In this document: in pieces, positions 42,835 through 52,328 of the stretch | Position numbering within the stretch: position 1 is the first letter of the stretch | How the letters are laid out: every line of letters starts with the position of its first letter | Translations under genes and position numbers: made by a program | NCBI GenBank assembly: GCA_963778385.1 | Contig: CAVZUA010000052.1 | Coordinates: 17,244-81,243, forward strand | Length of the DNA stretch: 64,000 bases | Reading direction: 5' to 3' | From: DATARH01 sp963778385 | Lineage (GTDB): Bacteria > Pseudomonadota > Alphaproteobacteria > ATCC43930 > CGMCC-115725 | Notes under the pieces: model-generated | What the model saw: the letters and a program-made list of their open reading frames with translations, nothing else | Databases searched by the model: none | What the model was told of the DNA's origin: nothing

Positions 42835-42922
42835 TGCCGGCCCCCACCCACCCTTAGCTGACGCTACGGGTCTCCCTCCCCCGTGTCCACGGGGGAGGGT
42901 TGGGGTGGGGGCCGGCACCGAA
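42835..42922. repeat. Palindromic intergenic repeat, family C, copy 2
   Basis: GTGCCGGCCCCCACCC / GGGTGGGGGCCGGCAC outer arms with a CCCTCCCCCGTG / CACGGGGGAGGG inner hairpin. It lies between the divergent FAD oxidoreductase and the second dioxygenase gene. Confidence 0.78.
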
Positions 42923-43072
42923 GCCAAATTCTACCGTGTCCGAAATCCCGTACGGCGGCTCGCAAGGACAGCATCGGGCAGGCCGGCATAGCAGGGAAGC
43001 CCTTGGGGCGCATGACAGAAGGGTGACGCGGGCGTATCGTTCCCGTGTCGTTCAGGCAGCAAGGCACGTTCG

Positions 43073-43919
43073 ATGGCGATCGCGATCCGCCAGATCCACC
43101 CGGTCTTTGTCGGCGAGGTCAGCGGCGTCAATCTGCGCCGCCCACTGACGCCGGATGAGGTGGCGGCGATCGAAGCGGGCATGGACCGCTACGCTGTTCT
43201 CGTCTTCCATGACCAGAACATCACCGACGAGCAGCAGATCGCGTTCAGCCGCGATTTTGGCGGGATCGAGAATTCCGCGGGCGGCACGGTCACCAAGACG
43301 CCTGACAAGCGGCTGCACCCGCTGATGAACGACGTGTCGAACCTCGGCAAGGACCATAAGCCGCTTGGGCGTGACGATCGCACCAGGCTGTTCAATCTCG
43401 GCAACCAGCTCTGGCACTCGGACAGCTCGTTCCGCGCGATACCGGCGAAATACTCGATCCTCTCCGGCCGCATCGTCGTCGACACGGGCGGCAACACCGA
43501 ATTCGCCGATATGCGCGCCGCCTACGACGCGCTCGACGACGCGACCAAAGCGCTGTGCGAAGGGCTCGTCTGTGAACATTCGCTGATGTACTCGCGCGGC
43601 AGCATGGGCTTTCCCGAGTTCACCGAGGAAGAGTGCGCGATGTTCCGCCCGGTGCGCCAGGCGCTGGTGCGGACCCACCCGAAGAGCGGGCGCAGGTCGC
43701 TCTACCTCGGAGGCGCGCGCCTTTCTGCGCCACCTCAACGAGGAGGCGACGCGCCCCGAAAACGTCTATGTCCACAGATGGCGGCAGTTCGACCTGGTAA
43801 TGTGGGACAACCGCCAGACCATGCATCGGGTGCGCCGCTTCGACGAGACCAAGGTGCGCGACATGCGCCGGACCACCGTGGCCGGCGACGCGCCGACCGC
43901 GGAACAGGTTGCCGCCTAA
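43073..43919 (+). pseudogene. TauD/TfdA-family dioxygenase broken by an internal deletion
   Basis: A paralogue of the gene at 4011-4898 with the same IHPVFVGEVSGVNLRRPL start and QLWHSDSSFRAIPAKYS metal motif. After RSLYL at about 43710 the reading frame is lost. The correct continuation EARAFLRHLNEEATRPENVY, then VMWDNRQTMHRVRRFDETKV with the distal His ligand, is in another frame and ends at TAA 43917-43919. Comparison with the intact paralogue places a deletion of about 38 nt (segment SHAGxxEGWxxP missing). The product of the first frame (stop 43925) lacks the distal His and the 2-oxoglutarate Arg and should be inactive. Confidence 0.85.
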
Positions 43920-43982
43920 GAGAATAAAAGCGCCGGTTTTCCCGCCGATAAAAGGGGAACCGGCCCATCGGGGTAGGAAAAT

Positions 43983-45542
43983 TTGCGCGGAGACACGCCG
44001 GCCGCGGTGCCCAATCGGGGCTGGATCACCGCCTCGATCATGTTGGCGAACATCATGCAGGGCGTCGACAACACGATCGCCAATGTCGCCCTGCCGCATA
44101 TTCAGGGGAGCCTCTCGGCCTCGCAGGACCAGATCGCGTGGGTGCTGACCTCGTACATTGTCGCCGCGGCGATCACCATGCCGCTGACCGGCTGGATGGC
44201 GGGCCGGCTCGGCATCAAATACGTGTTCCTGTTCTCGGTCGCCGGTTTCACGATCGCCTCAGCGTTGTGCGGTGCGGCGACGAGCCTCGAGCAGCTGGTG
44301 TTGTACCGGGCGCTGCAGGGCGTGTGCGGCGCCGGGCTTATTCCGCTGTCGCAGGCGACATTGCTGTCGATCAACCCGCCGGAGCGCCACGGCCATGCGA
44401 TGGCGGTCTACGGCATCGGCACGATCATCGGGCCGATCAGCGGTCCGCTGCTGGGCGGCTATCTGACCGAGAATTTCAGCTGGCGCTGGATTTTTTACGT
44501 CAACCTGCCGGTCGGGCTGCTGTGCATCGTCGGCGTTCTGACCTTTATCCGCCACACCCGGAACGTCCACCGCGAGGCCTTCGACGTCTTCGGCTTCCTG
44601 AGCTTGAGCGTCGCCATCGGCGCGATGCAGCTGATGCTCGACCGCGGCGAATTGAAGGACTGGTTCCACTCGACCGAGATCTGGACCGAAGGGACCATCG
44701 CCGTCCTCGGCTTCTATCTGTTCATCGTGCACACGGCGACCAGCACCGGCAGCTCGTTCATCAACCGCGACTTGCTGAAAAACGTCAATTTCCTCGCCGG
44801 CACGGTGCTGATGTTCTCGATCGGCGGGATCATGACCGGAACCATCGCGTTGCTGCCGACGATGCTGCAGCAGCTGATGAACTACCCGGTCTTCACCACC
44901 GGCCTCGTCGTGTCGCCGCGCGCCTTTGGATCGATGCTTGCAATGTTCTTTGTCGCCCGGGTGATCAACCGGATCGACAATCGCCTGATCATCCTGTTCG
45001 GCCTGGTGCTGACAGCGTTCGCGATGTGGCAGATGACGCAGTTCTCGCTCGATATGGACGCGACGCCCATTATCACCTCTGGCTTCATTCAGGGGTTCGG
45101 GCTCGGCTGCACATTCGTGCCGCTCAACATCACCGCGCTGTCGACCTTGCCGCGCCATATCCTGACCCAGGGCACCGCGATCCGCAGCCTGATGCGCAAT
45201 CTCGGCGGCAGCGTCGGCATCAGTATCCTGGTGGCGATGCTCGCGGAAAACACCCAGACCATCCACTCGCGACTCGTCGAGAGCTTGCGGCCGGACAATC
45301 CGCTGATCCATTTCCCGCTGTTGGGTACGCCGTACAGCCTGACCGCGCCAAGCGGCATCGCGGCACTCAACGCCGTGGTGACGCGTCAGGCTGCGATGAT
45401 CGCCTATATCGACGATTTCAAGCTGCTGATGCTGGTGTGCCTGGCGTCGATCCCATTCCTCCTGCTGCTGCGCGACTCGACGCCGATGAAGACCGCCGCG
45501 CCGGTGGCGCCTGCCGCCGCCACGGCCGCCGCCGATGACTAG
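43983..45542 (+). CDS. DHA2-family MFS drug exporter (EmrB/QacA type), first of tandem pair
   Basis: 519 residues from TTG 43983, 14 membrane helices. The DHA2 motif C-like segment and LTSYIVAAAITMPLTGWMAG, AGLIPLSQATLLSINPPERH and GIGTIIGPISGPLLGGYLTE (the antiporter PxxGP motif) are present. It would use the proton gradient to expel hydrophobic compounds across the inner membrane. EmrA-type adaptor genes are absent. It is closely similar to the next gene along its whole length. Confidence 0.93.
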   Translation: MRGDTPAAVPNRGWITASIMLANIMQGVDNTIANVALPHIQGSLSASQDQIAWVLTSYIVAAAITMPLTGWMAGRLGIKYVFLFSVAGFTIASALCGAATSLEQLVLYRALQGVCGAGLIPLSQATLLSINPPERHGHAMAVYGIGTIIGPISGPLLGGYLTENFSWRWIFYVNLPVGLLCIVGVLTFIRHTRNVHREAFDVFGFLSLSVAIGAMQLMLDRGELKDWFHSTEIWTEGTIAVLGFYLFIVHTATSTGSSFINRDLLKNVNFLAGTVLMFSIGGIMTGTIALLPTMLQQLMNYPVFTTGLVVSPRAFGSMLAMFFVARVINRIDNRLIILFGLVLTAFAMWQMTQFSLDMDATPIITSGFIQGFGLGCTFVPLNITALSTLPRHILTQGTAIRSLMRNLGGSVGISILVAMLAENTQTIHSRLVESLRPDNPLIHFPLLGTPYSLTAPSGIAALNAVVTRQAAMIAYIDDFKLLMLVCLASIPFLLLLRDSTPMKTAAPVAPAAATAAADD

Positions 45543-45551
45543 GCCTCGGCG

Positions 45552-47117
45552 ATGATTTCGGAACGCGCCACGGCGCCCGCCGCGCCGATCAATCGCGGCA
45601 TGATCACCGCGACGGTGATTTGCGCCTGCGTGCTGCAAGGCATCGACACGACGATCGCCAATGTCGCGCTGCCGCATATCCAGGGCAGCATGTCGGCGGC
45701 GCAGGACCAGATTTCCTGGGTGCTGACCTCGTACATCGTCGCCTCGGCGATCACCATGCCGCTGACCGGCTGGCTCGCGGGCCGGTTCGGCATCAAATTC
45801 ATCTTCATCGCCTCGGTGATCGGCTTCACGGTCACCTCGGCCCTGTGCGGCGCCGCCGAGACCTTGCCGCAGCTTGTCGTCTACCGGTTGCTGCAAGGGG
45901 TGTTCGGCGCCGGATTGGTACCGCTCGGCCAGGCGACGCTGCTGACCATCTACCCGCAGGAAAAGCACGGCCAGGCGATGGCCATCTTCAGCACCGGGGC
46001 GATGATGGGACCGATCCTCGGCCCGACGCTGGGCGGCTGGATCACCGACAACATGAACTGGCGGTGGTGCTTCTACATCAACCTGCCGGTGGGCGCGCTG
46101 TGCGCCTTGGGCATTCTGATCTTCATCCGGCAGAACCGCGCGGTGCGGCGGGAATCGTTCGACGTCTTCGGCTTCGGCACGTTGAGCCTGGCGATCGGCG
46201 CGCTGCAGATGATGCTCGACCGCGGCCAGCTCAAGGACTGGTTTCATTCCACCGAAATCTGGATCGAGGCGATCATCGCCGCGCTGTGCTTCTATCTGTT
46301 CGTGGTCCATACCGTGACCGCGGAGGAACGCTCCTTCGTCAGCCGCGAATTGCTGAAAAGCCCGAATTTCATCGCCGGCAGCCTGTTGATGTTTGCCGTC
46401 GGTTGGATCCTGAGCGGCACGCTGGCGCTGATGCCGTCGATGATGCAGGACCTGTTCAACTACCCGGTCTTTACCAGCGGCTGGATGATGGCGCCGCGCG
46501 GCTTTGGCACGATGGTGGCGATGATGATCGTCGGCCGGCTGATCAACAAGGTCGACGGCCGCCTGTTCATCCTGGTCGGCTTCCTGCTGACCGCCGCCTC
46601 GTTATGGCAGATGACCGGCTATTCGCTCCACATGGATTCCTGGCCGATCCTCTTCGCCGGCGTCGCGCAAGGCTTTGGCCTCGGCCTGACCTTTGTGCCG
46701 CTGAACATCCTCGCGCTGTCGGATTTGCCTAGGCACATCCTGACTCAGGGGACCGCACTGCGCGCCCTGATGCGGATGCTCGGCGGCAGCGTCGGGATCA
46801 GCATCCTCGAGGCGAAGCTGGCGCAGAATACCCAGATCGTGCACTCGCAGCTGGTGGAAGGGCTGCGGCCCGACAACCCGTTGCTGCATTCTTTGGCGCC
46901 GCATTTCAGCCTGACCGCGCCTGCCGGCATCGCCGCGCTCAATGCCGAGGTCACCCGGCAGGCGGCGATGATCAGCTATATCGACGATTTCAAGCTGATG
47001 ATGCTGGTGATTCTTTGTGCGTTGCCGTTGGTGCTGCTGATTCGGCCCCCGCGGCGGGCCGCGGTTATTGCGCCGACACCGGCGCGCTCGGCTCCCGCCG
47101 CCGCCGGCGAGGATTAG
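45552..47117 (+). CDS. DHA2-family MFS drug exporter, second of tandem pair
   Basis: 521 residues, ATG 45552, 9 nt after the first exporter. It shares the ALPHIQGSMSAAQDQISWVL, LTSYIVASAITMPLTGWLAG and STGAMMGPILGPTLGGWITD segments with its neighbour, and many stretches match residue for residue (LDRG.LKDWFHSTEIW). The pair is a tandem duplication with divergence. Substrate unknown. Confidence 0.93.
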   Translation: MISERATAPAAPINRGMITATVICACVLQGIDTTIANVALPHIQGSMSAAQDQISWVLTSYIVASAITMPLTGWLAGRFGIKFIFIASVIGFTVTSALCGAAETLPQLVVYRLLQGVFGAGLVPLGQATLLTIYPQEKHGQAMAIFSTGAMMGPILGPTLGGWITDNMNWRWCFYINLPVGALCALGILIFIRQNRAVRRESFDVFGFGTLSLAIGALQMMLDRGQLKDWFHSTEIWIEAIIAALCFYLFVVHTVTAEERSFVSRELLKSPNFIAGSLLMFAVGWILSGTLALMPSMMQDLFNYPVFTSGWMMAPRGFGTMVAMMIVGRLINKVDGRLFILVGFLLTAASLWQMTGYSLHMDSWPILFAGVAQGFGLGLTFVPLNILALSDLPRHILTQGTALRALMRMLGGSVGISILEAKLAQNTQIVHSQLVEGLRPDNPLLHSLAPHFSLTAPAGIAALNAEVTRQAAMISYIDDFKLMMLVILCALPLVLLIRPPRRAAVIAPTPARSAPAAAGED

Positions 47118-47210
47118 GTAATAAGTGATCTGAAAAATATAGCAATTCGACCAGCGGGGACGTCGCCGAACGAATACTCTCCTAAAAATGTCGCCCTACT
47201 AATCTTCAGC

Positions 47211-47939
47211 TCATCTGGGAGTCTTTGCCTCGGCGGCAAGGCGGCGATAGCGTACTTGGCTATTCGCCAAATGGCTACGCATCGCCTCGCGCGCGGCATC
47301 GACCTCGCGATCGGCGATCGCGGTGGCGATCGCCACGTGCTCCCGCTGAAAGGTTTCGAGATAGCTGCTTTGGCCCTCGGGGCGATGGGCGCCGACGCGG
47401 ATGCTTTGCCGCGGGATGATGAAGCGGCCGAGATACTCGAGGAAATGCGCGAATTGCGGGTTGCCGGTCGCCGCCGCGATCGCGCGATGAAAGGCGAAAT
47501 CCTCGGCGATGGCGCTCTCGCCGCGGTCGAGCGCGGCATCGATCGCTTTCAGTGCCGATGCCACCCGCTGCCGCGCCGTTGGCGAGCCGCGCTCCGCCGC
47601 TAATCCAGCGGCCTCGACCTCGACGCTGGCGCGCAATTCCATGACATCCAGCACCTCGGCGATCGACGGGAGCCCGTCGATCGCGAGCTGGAACGGGCGG
47701 CGATCGGCATCGGCGGCGACAAAGGCGCCGGCCCCCTGACGTGTGACGATCAGCCCCTGAGCCCGCAGCGCCGCGACCGCCTCGCGGATGACGGTGCGGC
47801 TTACCCCCATGGCCGCGACCATTTCCTGCTCGGTCGGTAGTTTCGCGCCGGGCGGTAGCCGCGCGGTGGCGATCTCGTCGGCGATGCGTTCGGCGATCTC
47901 GCGCGTCAACCGTGGCGGCGGTCGTACGGGACGGAGCAT
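47211..47939 (-). CDS. FadR-subfamily GntR regulator
   Basis: About 242 residues from ATG 47939. The winged helix-turn-helix holds IADEIATARLPPGAKLPTEQ and VSRTVIREAVAALRAQGLIV, the FadR-type signature. The C-terminal FCD ligand domain has the metal-binding Asp/His pattern in EDFAFHRAIAAATGNPQFAH and QREHVAIATAIADRE. It is divergent from a TRAP transporter, so it probably represses dctPQM until the transported organic acid is present. A TTG 27 nt upstream is a weaker alternative start. Confidence 0.9.
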   Translation of the reverse strand: MLRPVRPPPRLTREIAERIADEIATARLPPGAKLPTEQEMVAAMGVSRTVIREAVAALRAQGLIVTRQGAGAFVAADADRRPFQLAIDGLPSIAEVLDVMELRASVEVEAAGLAAERGSPTARQRVASALKAIDAALDRGESAIAEDFAFHRAIAAATGNPQFAHFLEYLGRFIIPRQSIRVGAHRPEGQSSYLETFQREHVAIATAIADREVDAAREAMRSHLANSQVRYRRLAAEAKTPR

Positions 47940-47982
47940 CGCGCCCTGGGAGCTGCGTCTAGGCAAACGCGGGTCTCGACAC

Positions 47983-48003
47983 TTATCATGTTATCATATA
48001 AAT
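47983..48003. promoter_or_regulatory. Candidate operator between FadR regulator and dctP
   Basis: TTATCATGTTATCATATAA is an A+T-rich site in a GC-rich intergenic region of 131 bp. It contains ATG-TTAT-CAT dyads and two overlapping TTATCAT half-sites, similar in style to operators of FadR-family sugar-acid regulators. Promoters for both genes must lie here. The assignment is inference. Confidence 0.4.
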
Positions 48004-48070
48004 CCGCTAACACGCGGCAGCGGCGAGGTCAATCAAACCCGCCGCGGCCGCGAAGGGAAGGGGAGGGAAC

Positions 48071-49066
48071 ATGCGCAGACGAGATTTGCTGGCCGGCGCC
48101 GGGGCGCTGGCGCTGAGCGCGAGCGCGGCTTCGCGATATTCTTTTGCCGACGACAAGACCGTGCTCAAGGCTTCCGACGTGCATCCGGACGGCTACCCGA
48201 CCGTCGTCGCCATGCAGAATATCGGCAAGAAGCTCGAGGACGCGACAAAGGGCCGGCTCAGCATACAGGTCTACGCCTCGATGCAACTGGGTGGCGAAAA
48301 GGAGACTATCGAGCAGACTCAGCTCGGCGCGATCCAGATCGTCCGTTGCAGCGTCGGGACGCTCGGGCCCGTCGTCGACGACATCAACATCTTCAATTTG
48401 CCGTTCGTGTTCCGCGATGTCGCGCATATGCGCAAGGTCGTCGACGGCGCGGTCGGCCAGGAACTGCTCGACAAGGTGACCAATCATCCGACCGCGAACC
48501 TGATCGGTCTGTGCTGGATGGACGCCGGCGCGCGCAGCTTCTACACGATCAAGAAGCCGGTGCACGGCATCGAGGATCTAAAGGGGCTCAAGATCCGCGT
48601 TATCGGCAACCCGATGTTTGTCGATATGGCGAACGCAATCGGCGCCAACGGTGTCGCGATGGGCTACGATCAGGTGTTCAGCGCACTGCAGACCGGGGTC
48701 ATCGACGGCGCCGAAAACAACCCGCCGAGCTTCGTGTTCGACAACCACTACCAGGCCGCCAAGTTCTACACCGACAGCCAGCACCTGATCATTCCGGAGA
48801 TGCTGGTCTATTCGAAGCTGTCTTGGAACAAGCTGTCGGCCGACGACCAGGCGTTGATCAAGAAATTCTCGCGCGAGGCGCAGGCCGACGCCCGCGAATT
48901 GTGGGACAAGAAAGAGGCCGACGCGTTCGAACGCATGAAGGCGGCCGGCATCGAGGTCGACCACATCGCCGACAAGAAGCCATTCCGTGACGCGGTGAAG
49001 CCGGTCTGGGATAAATACGGCGCCAAATACGCCGACATGGTCAAAAAGATCGATGCGGTGATGTGA
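48071..49066 (+). CDS. dctP: TRAP transporter substrate-binding protein
   Basis: 331 residues, periplasmic. A twin-arginine-like leader MRRRDLLAGAGALALSASAA is followed by the DctP fold: ASDVHPDGYPTVVAMQNIGK, ASMQLGGEKETIEQTQLGAI, the substrate Arg in LKGLKIRVIGNPMFVDM and GVIDGAENNPPSF. The Arg binds the carboxylate of C4-dicarboxylates, sugar acids or keto acids. GGGAGGG precedes ATG. It is divergent from the FadR-type regulator. Confidence 0.93.
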   Translation: MRRRDLLAGAGALALSASAASRYSFADDKTVLKASDVHPDGYPTVVAMQNIGKKLEDATKGRLSIQVYASMQLGGEKETIEQTQLGAIQIVRCSVGTLGPVVDDINIFNLPFVFRDVAHMRKVVDGAVGQELLDKVTNHPTANLIGLCWMDAGARSFYTIKKPVHGIEDLKGLKIRVIGNPMFVDMANAIGANGVAMGYDQVFSALQTGVIDGAENNPPSFVFDNHYQAAKFYTDSQHLIIPEMLVYSKLSWNKLSADDQALIKKFSREAQADARELWDKKEADAFERMKAAGIEVDHIADKKPFRDAVKPVWDKYGAKYADMVKKIDAVM

Positions 49067-49084
49067 GGCTCGACCGGCGTCAAT

Positions 49085-49194
49085 GCGCCCTTCGAGCCGG
49101 CGCTTCGCGCCTCCTCAGGATGACGATGTTCTTCATGCCATGCACCGACCTCCGCCACCGTGAGGAGCGCCAGAAGGCGCGTCTCGACGGACGC
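49085..49194. repeat. Palindromic intergenic repeat, family D, copy within TRAP operon
   Basis: GCGCCCTTCGAGCCGGCGC with CTCCTCAGGATGACG on the left and GTGAGGAGCGCC with GCGTCTCGACGGACGC on the right. It lies between dctP and dctQ and could reduce expression of the downstream membrane genes relative to the binding protein. Confidence 0.75.
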
Positions 49195-49214
49195 AAATTA
49201 TTGATGCCGGTCCA

Positions 49215-49724
49215 ATGATCCAGACCATCCGCCGCGCCATGGATGCGCTCTACTGGCTGTGCGCGGTGATCGCCGGTATGGCGCTGGTGGCGATTACCGT
49301 CGTCGTGCCGTGGGGCGTCTTCACCCGCTATGTGCTGCACAGCGCCGCCTCATGGCCCGAGCCGATGGCGGTCCTGCTATCGATCGTGCTGACGTTTTTC
49401 GGCGCGGCGATGGGCGTGCGGGCGGGCCAGCATATGCGCGTGACGGTGGTGCGCGACCTGCTGCCGCGCGGTCCGCAAATCGTCGTCGACATCCTTGCCG
49501 AAGCGCTGCTCGCGGCGATCGCGCTGTTCATGGTGGTGTGGGGCGGACGCCTCGTGCAGGCGACGTGGTTCCAGGCGATCGCCGAATTCCCAGCGCTGTC
49601 GGTCGGGATCACCTACCTGCCGATCCCGATCGGCGGCGCGATCACCTTGCTCTTCATCGCCGAGCGCGCCGCGATCGGCCCGCCGCCGCAGGAAGCGGAC
49701 TGGCGCACTTCGGCACCGGATTGA
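49215..49724 (+). CDS. dctQ: TRAP transporter small permease subunit
   Basis: 169 residues, four membrane helices (about 10-32, 45-65, 85-110, 125-150). It has the DctQ pattern MALVAITVVVPWGVFTRYVL, EPMAVLLSIVLTFFGAAMGV with the conserved R.G.H segment RAGQHMRVTVV, and a C-terminal LPIPIGGAITLLFIAERA. It pairs with DctM to form the sodium-driven transporter. Confidence 0.9.
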   Translation: MIQTIRRAMDALYWLCAVIAGMALVAITVVVPWGVFTRYVLHSAASWPEPMAVLLSIVLTFFGAAMGVRAGQHMRVTVVRDLLPRGPQIVVDILAEALLAAIALFMVVWGGRLVQATWFQAIAEFPALSVGITYLPIPIGGAITLLFIAERAAIGPPPQEADWRTSAPD

Positions 49725-49760
49725 GACCGAGTTGATGATGCATTTCGATCGAGGCGTTGG

Positions 49761-49844
49761 TGCCGGCCCCCACCTACTTGCAGCTCACGCTGCAAGTCTC
49801 CCTCCCCCGTGGACACGGGGGAGGGCCGGGGAGGGGGCTGGCAC
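49761..49844. repeat. Palindromic intergenic repeat, family C, copy 3
   Basis: TGCCGGCCCCCACC / GGGGCTGGCAC outer arms and a CCCTCCCCCGTG / CACGGGGGAGGG core. It sits between dctQ and dctM, the second repeat inside this operon. Confidence 0.75.
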
Positions 49845-49883
49845 CGAACCCGCGATGCCGTTCAATCGAGCACGGCTCTAGCC

Positions 49884-51173
49884 ATGGACATTCTCATCGT
49901 TCTCGGCGTGCTGTTCGCCGGGATCGCGCTCGGTCTCCCGATCGCCTATGCGCTGGCGATGGCGGCGTTGGCGGGTGCGCTGTGGATCGGCATCCCAGTC
50001 GAAGCGGTGATGCTGCAGATTTCGAGCGGCGTCAGCAAATTCGCGATGCTGACAATCCCGTTCTTCGTGCTCGCCGGCGCGATCATGGCCGAGGGCGGCA
50101 TGGCGCGGCGGCTGGTGGCGCTGGCCAATGTCATTGTCGGCTTCGCGCGGCTGCGTGGCGGGCTGTCGCTGGTCAATATTGTCGCCACGACCTTTATGAG
50201 CGGGATTTCCGGGTCATCGGTCGCCGACGTGTCGGCGATCGGCTCGGTGATGATCCCGCAGATGGAGCGGTCGGGATACCCGCGGGTCTTCGCCACCAAT
50301 GTGACGATCGCCGCGTCGGTGCAGGGCCTGCTGGTGCCGCCGAGCCACAACGCCGTCATTTATTCGCTGGCGACCGGTGGGACGATCTCGATCGCCAGCC
50401 TTTTCATGGCCGGCGTCATGCCGGGCCTATTGCTCGGCGCGACGCTGATGCTGCTCTGCCTTGTGCTCGCCTACCGCAACGGCCATCCCACCGGCGAGGC
50501 CGTGCCCTTGCGCGACGCGCTCAAGATCGCGGGTGAGGCGATCTGGGGGCTCGTGACGCTCGTCATCATCCTGGGCGGCATTCTCGGCGGCGTGTTCACC
50601 GCGATCGAGGCGGGAGCCGTCGCCTGCGTCTATGCCTTCGTCGTGACGATGTTCATCTACCGCGATTATCGCTGGCGGGACCTGCCGCTGCTCGTCTACC
50701 GCACGCTGCGCACCGTCTCGATGGTGATGATGCTGATCGCCTGCGCCGCCAGCGTCGGCTACATGATGGCGCTGATGCAGATGCCGGCGAAGATCACCGC
50801 CTTCTTCCTCACGCTGTCGAGCAACAAATACGTCATCCTGATCATGATCAACGTGCTGCTGCTGGTGCTCGGCTGCGTTGTCGACATGGCACCGTCGATT
50901 CTGATCACAACACCGATCCTGCTGCCGGTGGTCATGAAATTCGGCGTCGATCCAGTGCATTTCGGCATGATCATGCTGATGAACCTCGGCATCGGGCTGT
51001 GCCATCCGCCGGTCGGGGCGACGCTCTTCGTCGGCTGCGCCGTCGGCCGCGTGCGCATGGAAGACGTCATGAAGCAGATCTGGCCGTTTTACGGCGTGAT
51101 GTTCTTGGTGCTGATGCTGGTCACTTACGTCCCTGCGATATCGCTTTGGTTGCCGCGTTTGCTGAAGCTTTAG
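49884..51173 (+). CDS. dctM: TRAP transporter large permease subunit
   Basis: 429 residues, about 12 helices. DILIVLGVLFAGIALGLPIA, the repeated inverted segment AMLTIPFFVLAGAIMAEGGM, GISGSSVADVSAIGSVMIPQ and VPPSHNAVIYSLATGGTISI are the DctM/SiaM signatures; the second repeat has CVVDMAPSILITTPILLPVV and HPPVGATLFVGCAVG. ATG 49884 (MDILIV) is the family start; an in-frame ATG at 49809 lies in repeat sequence. Confidence 0.93.
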   Translation: MDILIVLGVLFAGIALGLPIAYALAMAALAGALWIGIPVEAVMLQISSGVSKFAMLTIPFFVLAGAIMAEGGMARRLVALANVIVGFARLRGGLSLVNIVATTFMSGISGSSVADVSAIGSVMIPQMERSGYPRVFATNVTIAASVQGLLVPPSHNAVIYSLATGGTISIASLFMAGVMPGLLLGATLMLLCLVLAYRNGHPTGEAVPLRDALKIAGEAIWGLVTLVIILGGILGGVFTAIEAGAVACVYAFVVTMFIYRDYRWRDLPLLVYRTLRTVSMVMMLIACAASVGYMMALMQMPAKITAFFLTLSSNKYVILIMINVLLLVLGCVVDMAPSILITTPILLPVVMKFGVDPVHFGMIMLMNLGIGLCHPPVGATLFVGCAVGRVRMEDVMKQIWPFYGVMFLVLMLVTYVPAISLWLPRLLKL

Positions 51174-51295
51174 CGCGACAGTTTCCGCGGGCCTGAAATG
51201 CTGCGATTTCACGAGCACAACTTGCCGCGGCCATTGCCCGTCTCTGCCCGTTATGAGACAAGGGCAGCGGGTGTGGGGTTCGCGGAATTGTCGCG

Positions 51296-52279
51296 ATGAG
51301 GCCGTTTTGGCTTACTCGGCGGGCATTGTTTGCCGCGCCGTTAGTGATGGCGGCGCAACATCCGCTGCGGGCGCTCGCGGCCGACGCGGATTTCGCCGGC
51401 TTTATCGCCGCCGTGCGCCGCGACGCGCTGGCGCAGGGTGTCCGCGCCGGCACGGTCGACACAGTACTGCGCCGCGCCGAGTTCCTGCCGCGCGTCATCG
51501 AACTCGACCGCAAGCAGCCCGAGCACACGATGACGCTGGGCGGCTTTCTCGAAAAAATCGTCACCCAGCAGAAGATCAATGACGGCCGCGCGGCGCTGTC
51601 CGAGAACGCGGCGCTGCTGAGCCGCGTCCAGCAACGCTTCAACGTGCAGCCGCGCTTCATCGTCGCGCTCTGGGCGGTGGAAAGCGATTTCGGCCGGGTG
51701 ATGGGCAATTACTCGGTCGTCTCGGCGTTGGCGACGCTGGCTTTCGAGGGCCGGCGCGCCGCTTATTTCCGCCCCGAACTGATCGCCGCGCTGCGCATCA
51801 TCGACCAGGGCAACATCCGCACCGAGGCGATGCTCGGCTCCTGGGCCGGCGCCATGGGGCAATGCCAGTTCATGCCGTCGACCTTCCTCACTTACGCGGT
51901 CGATTTTGACGGCGACGGCAGGCGCGACATCTGGGGCGACCGCGCCGATGTGCTCGGCTCGATCGCCAATTATATCGGCCAGCTCGGCTGGCGCGGCGAC
52001 CAGGGCTGGGGTCGCTCGGTGGTGGTGCCGCCCAATTTCGATCCAAAGATGACCGGGCTCGACATCCGCAGGCCGACAGCGGATTGGAACCGCATGGGGG
52101 TGCGGGCCGCCGACGCCTCGCCGCTGCCCGGTGTCGACGCCTCGCTGGTGATGCCCGACGGCAGCACCGGCCCGGCGCTGCTCGTCTACGACAATTTCCG
52201 CACCATCATGAAGTGGAACAAATCGACGTATTTCGCCGCTGCCGTCGGCATGCTCGCCGACGGCATCGGCGCGGGGTAG
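51296..52279 (+). CDS. Lytic murein transglycosylase (MltB family)
   Basis: 327 residues. A twin-arginine-like leader, LTRRALFAAPLVMAAQHPLR, directs it to the periplasm. The transglycosylase domain has the catalytic Glu in FIVALWAVESDFGRVMGNYS, ALRIIDQGNIRTEAMLGSWA and GAMGQCQFMPSTFLTYAVDF. It cleaves peptidoglycan glycan strands to 1,6-anhydro-MurNAc ends. It heads a cell-wall block with rlpA and dacC. Confidence 0.93.
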   Translation: MRPFWLTRRALFAAPLVMAAQHPLRALAADADFAGFIAAVRRDALAQGVRAGTVDTVLRRAEFLPRVIELDRKQPEHTMTLGGFLEKIVTQQKINDGRAALSENAALLSRVQQRFNVQPRFIVALWAVESDFGRVMGNYSVVSALATLAFEGRRAAYFRPELIAALRIIDQGNIRTEAMLGSWAGAMGQCQFMPSTFLTYAVDFDGDGRRDIWGDRADVLGSIANYIGQLGWRGDQGWGRSVVVPPNFDPKMTGLDIRRPTADWNRMGVRAADASPLPGVDASLVMPDGSTGPALLVYDNFRTIMKWNKSTYFAAAVGMLADGIGAG

Positions 52280-52284
52280 GGGGC

Positions 52285-52308
52285 CGCCCGCCGGGGGGCG
52301 GGCGTTTT
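52285..52308 (+). terminator. Rho-independent terminator after the MltB-like gene
   Basis: CGCCCGCC GGGG GGCGGGCG forms a perfect 8-bp GC stem with a 4-nt loop, followed by TTTT at 52305-52308. It ends 20 nt before the rlpA start. Confidence 0.8.
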
Positions 52309-52328
52309 AATGTGCTGGGGGGCACATT

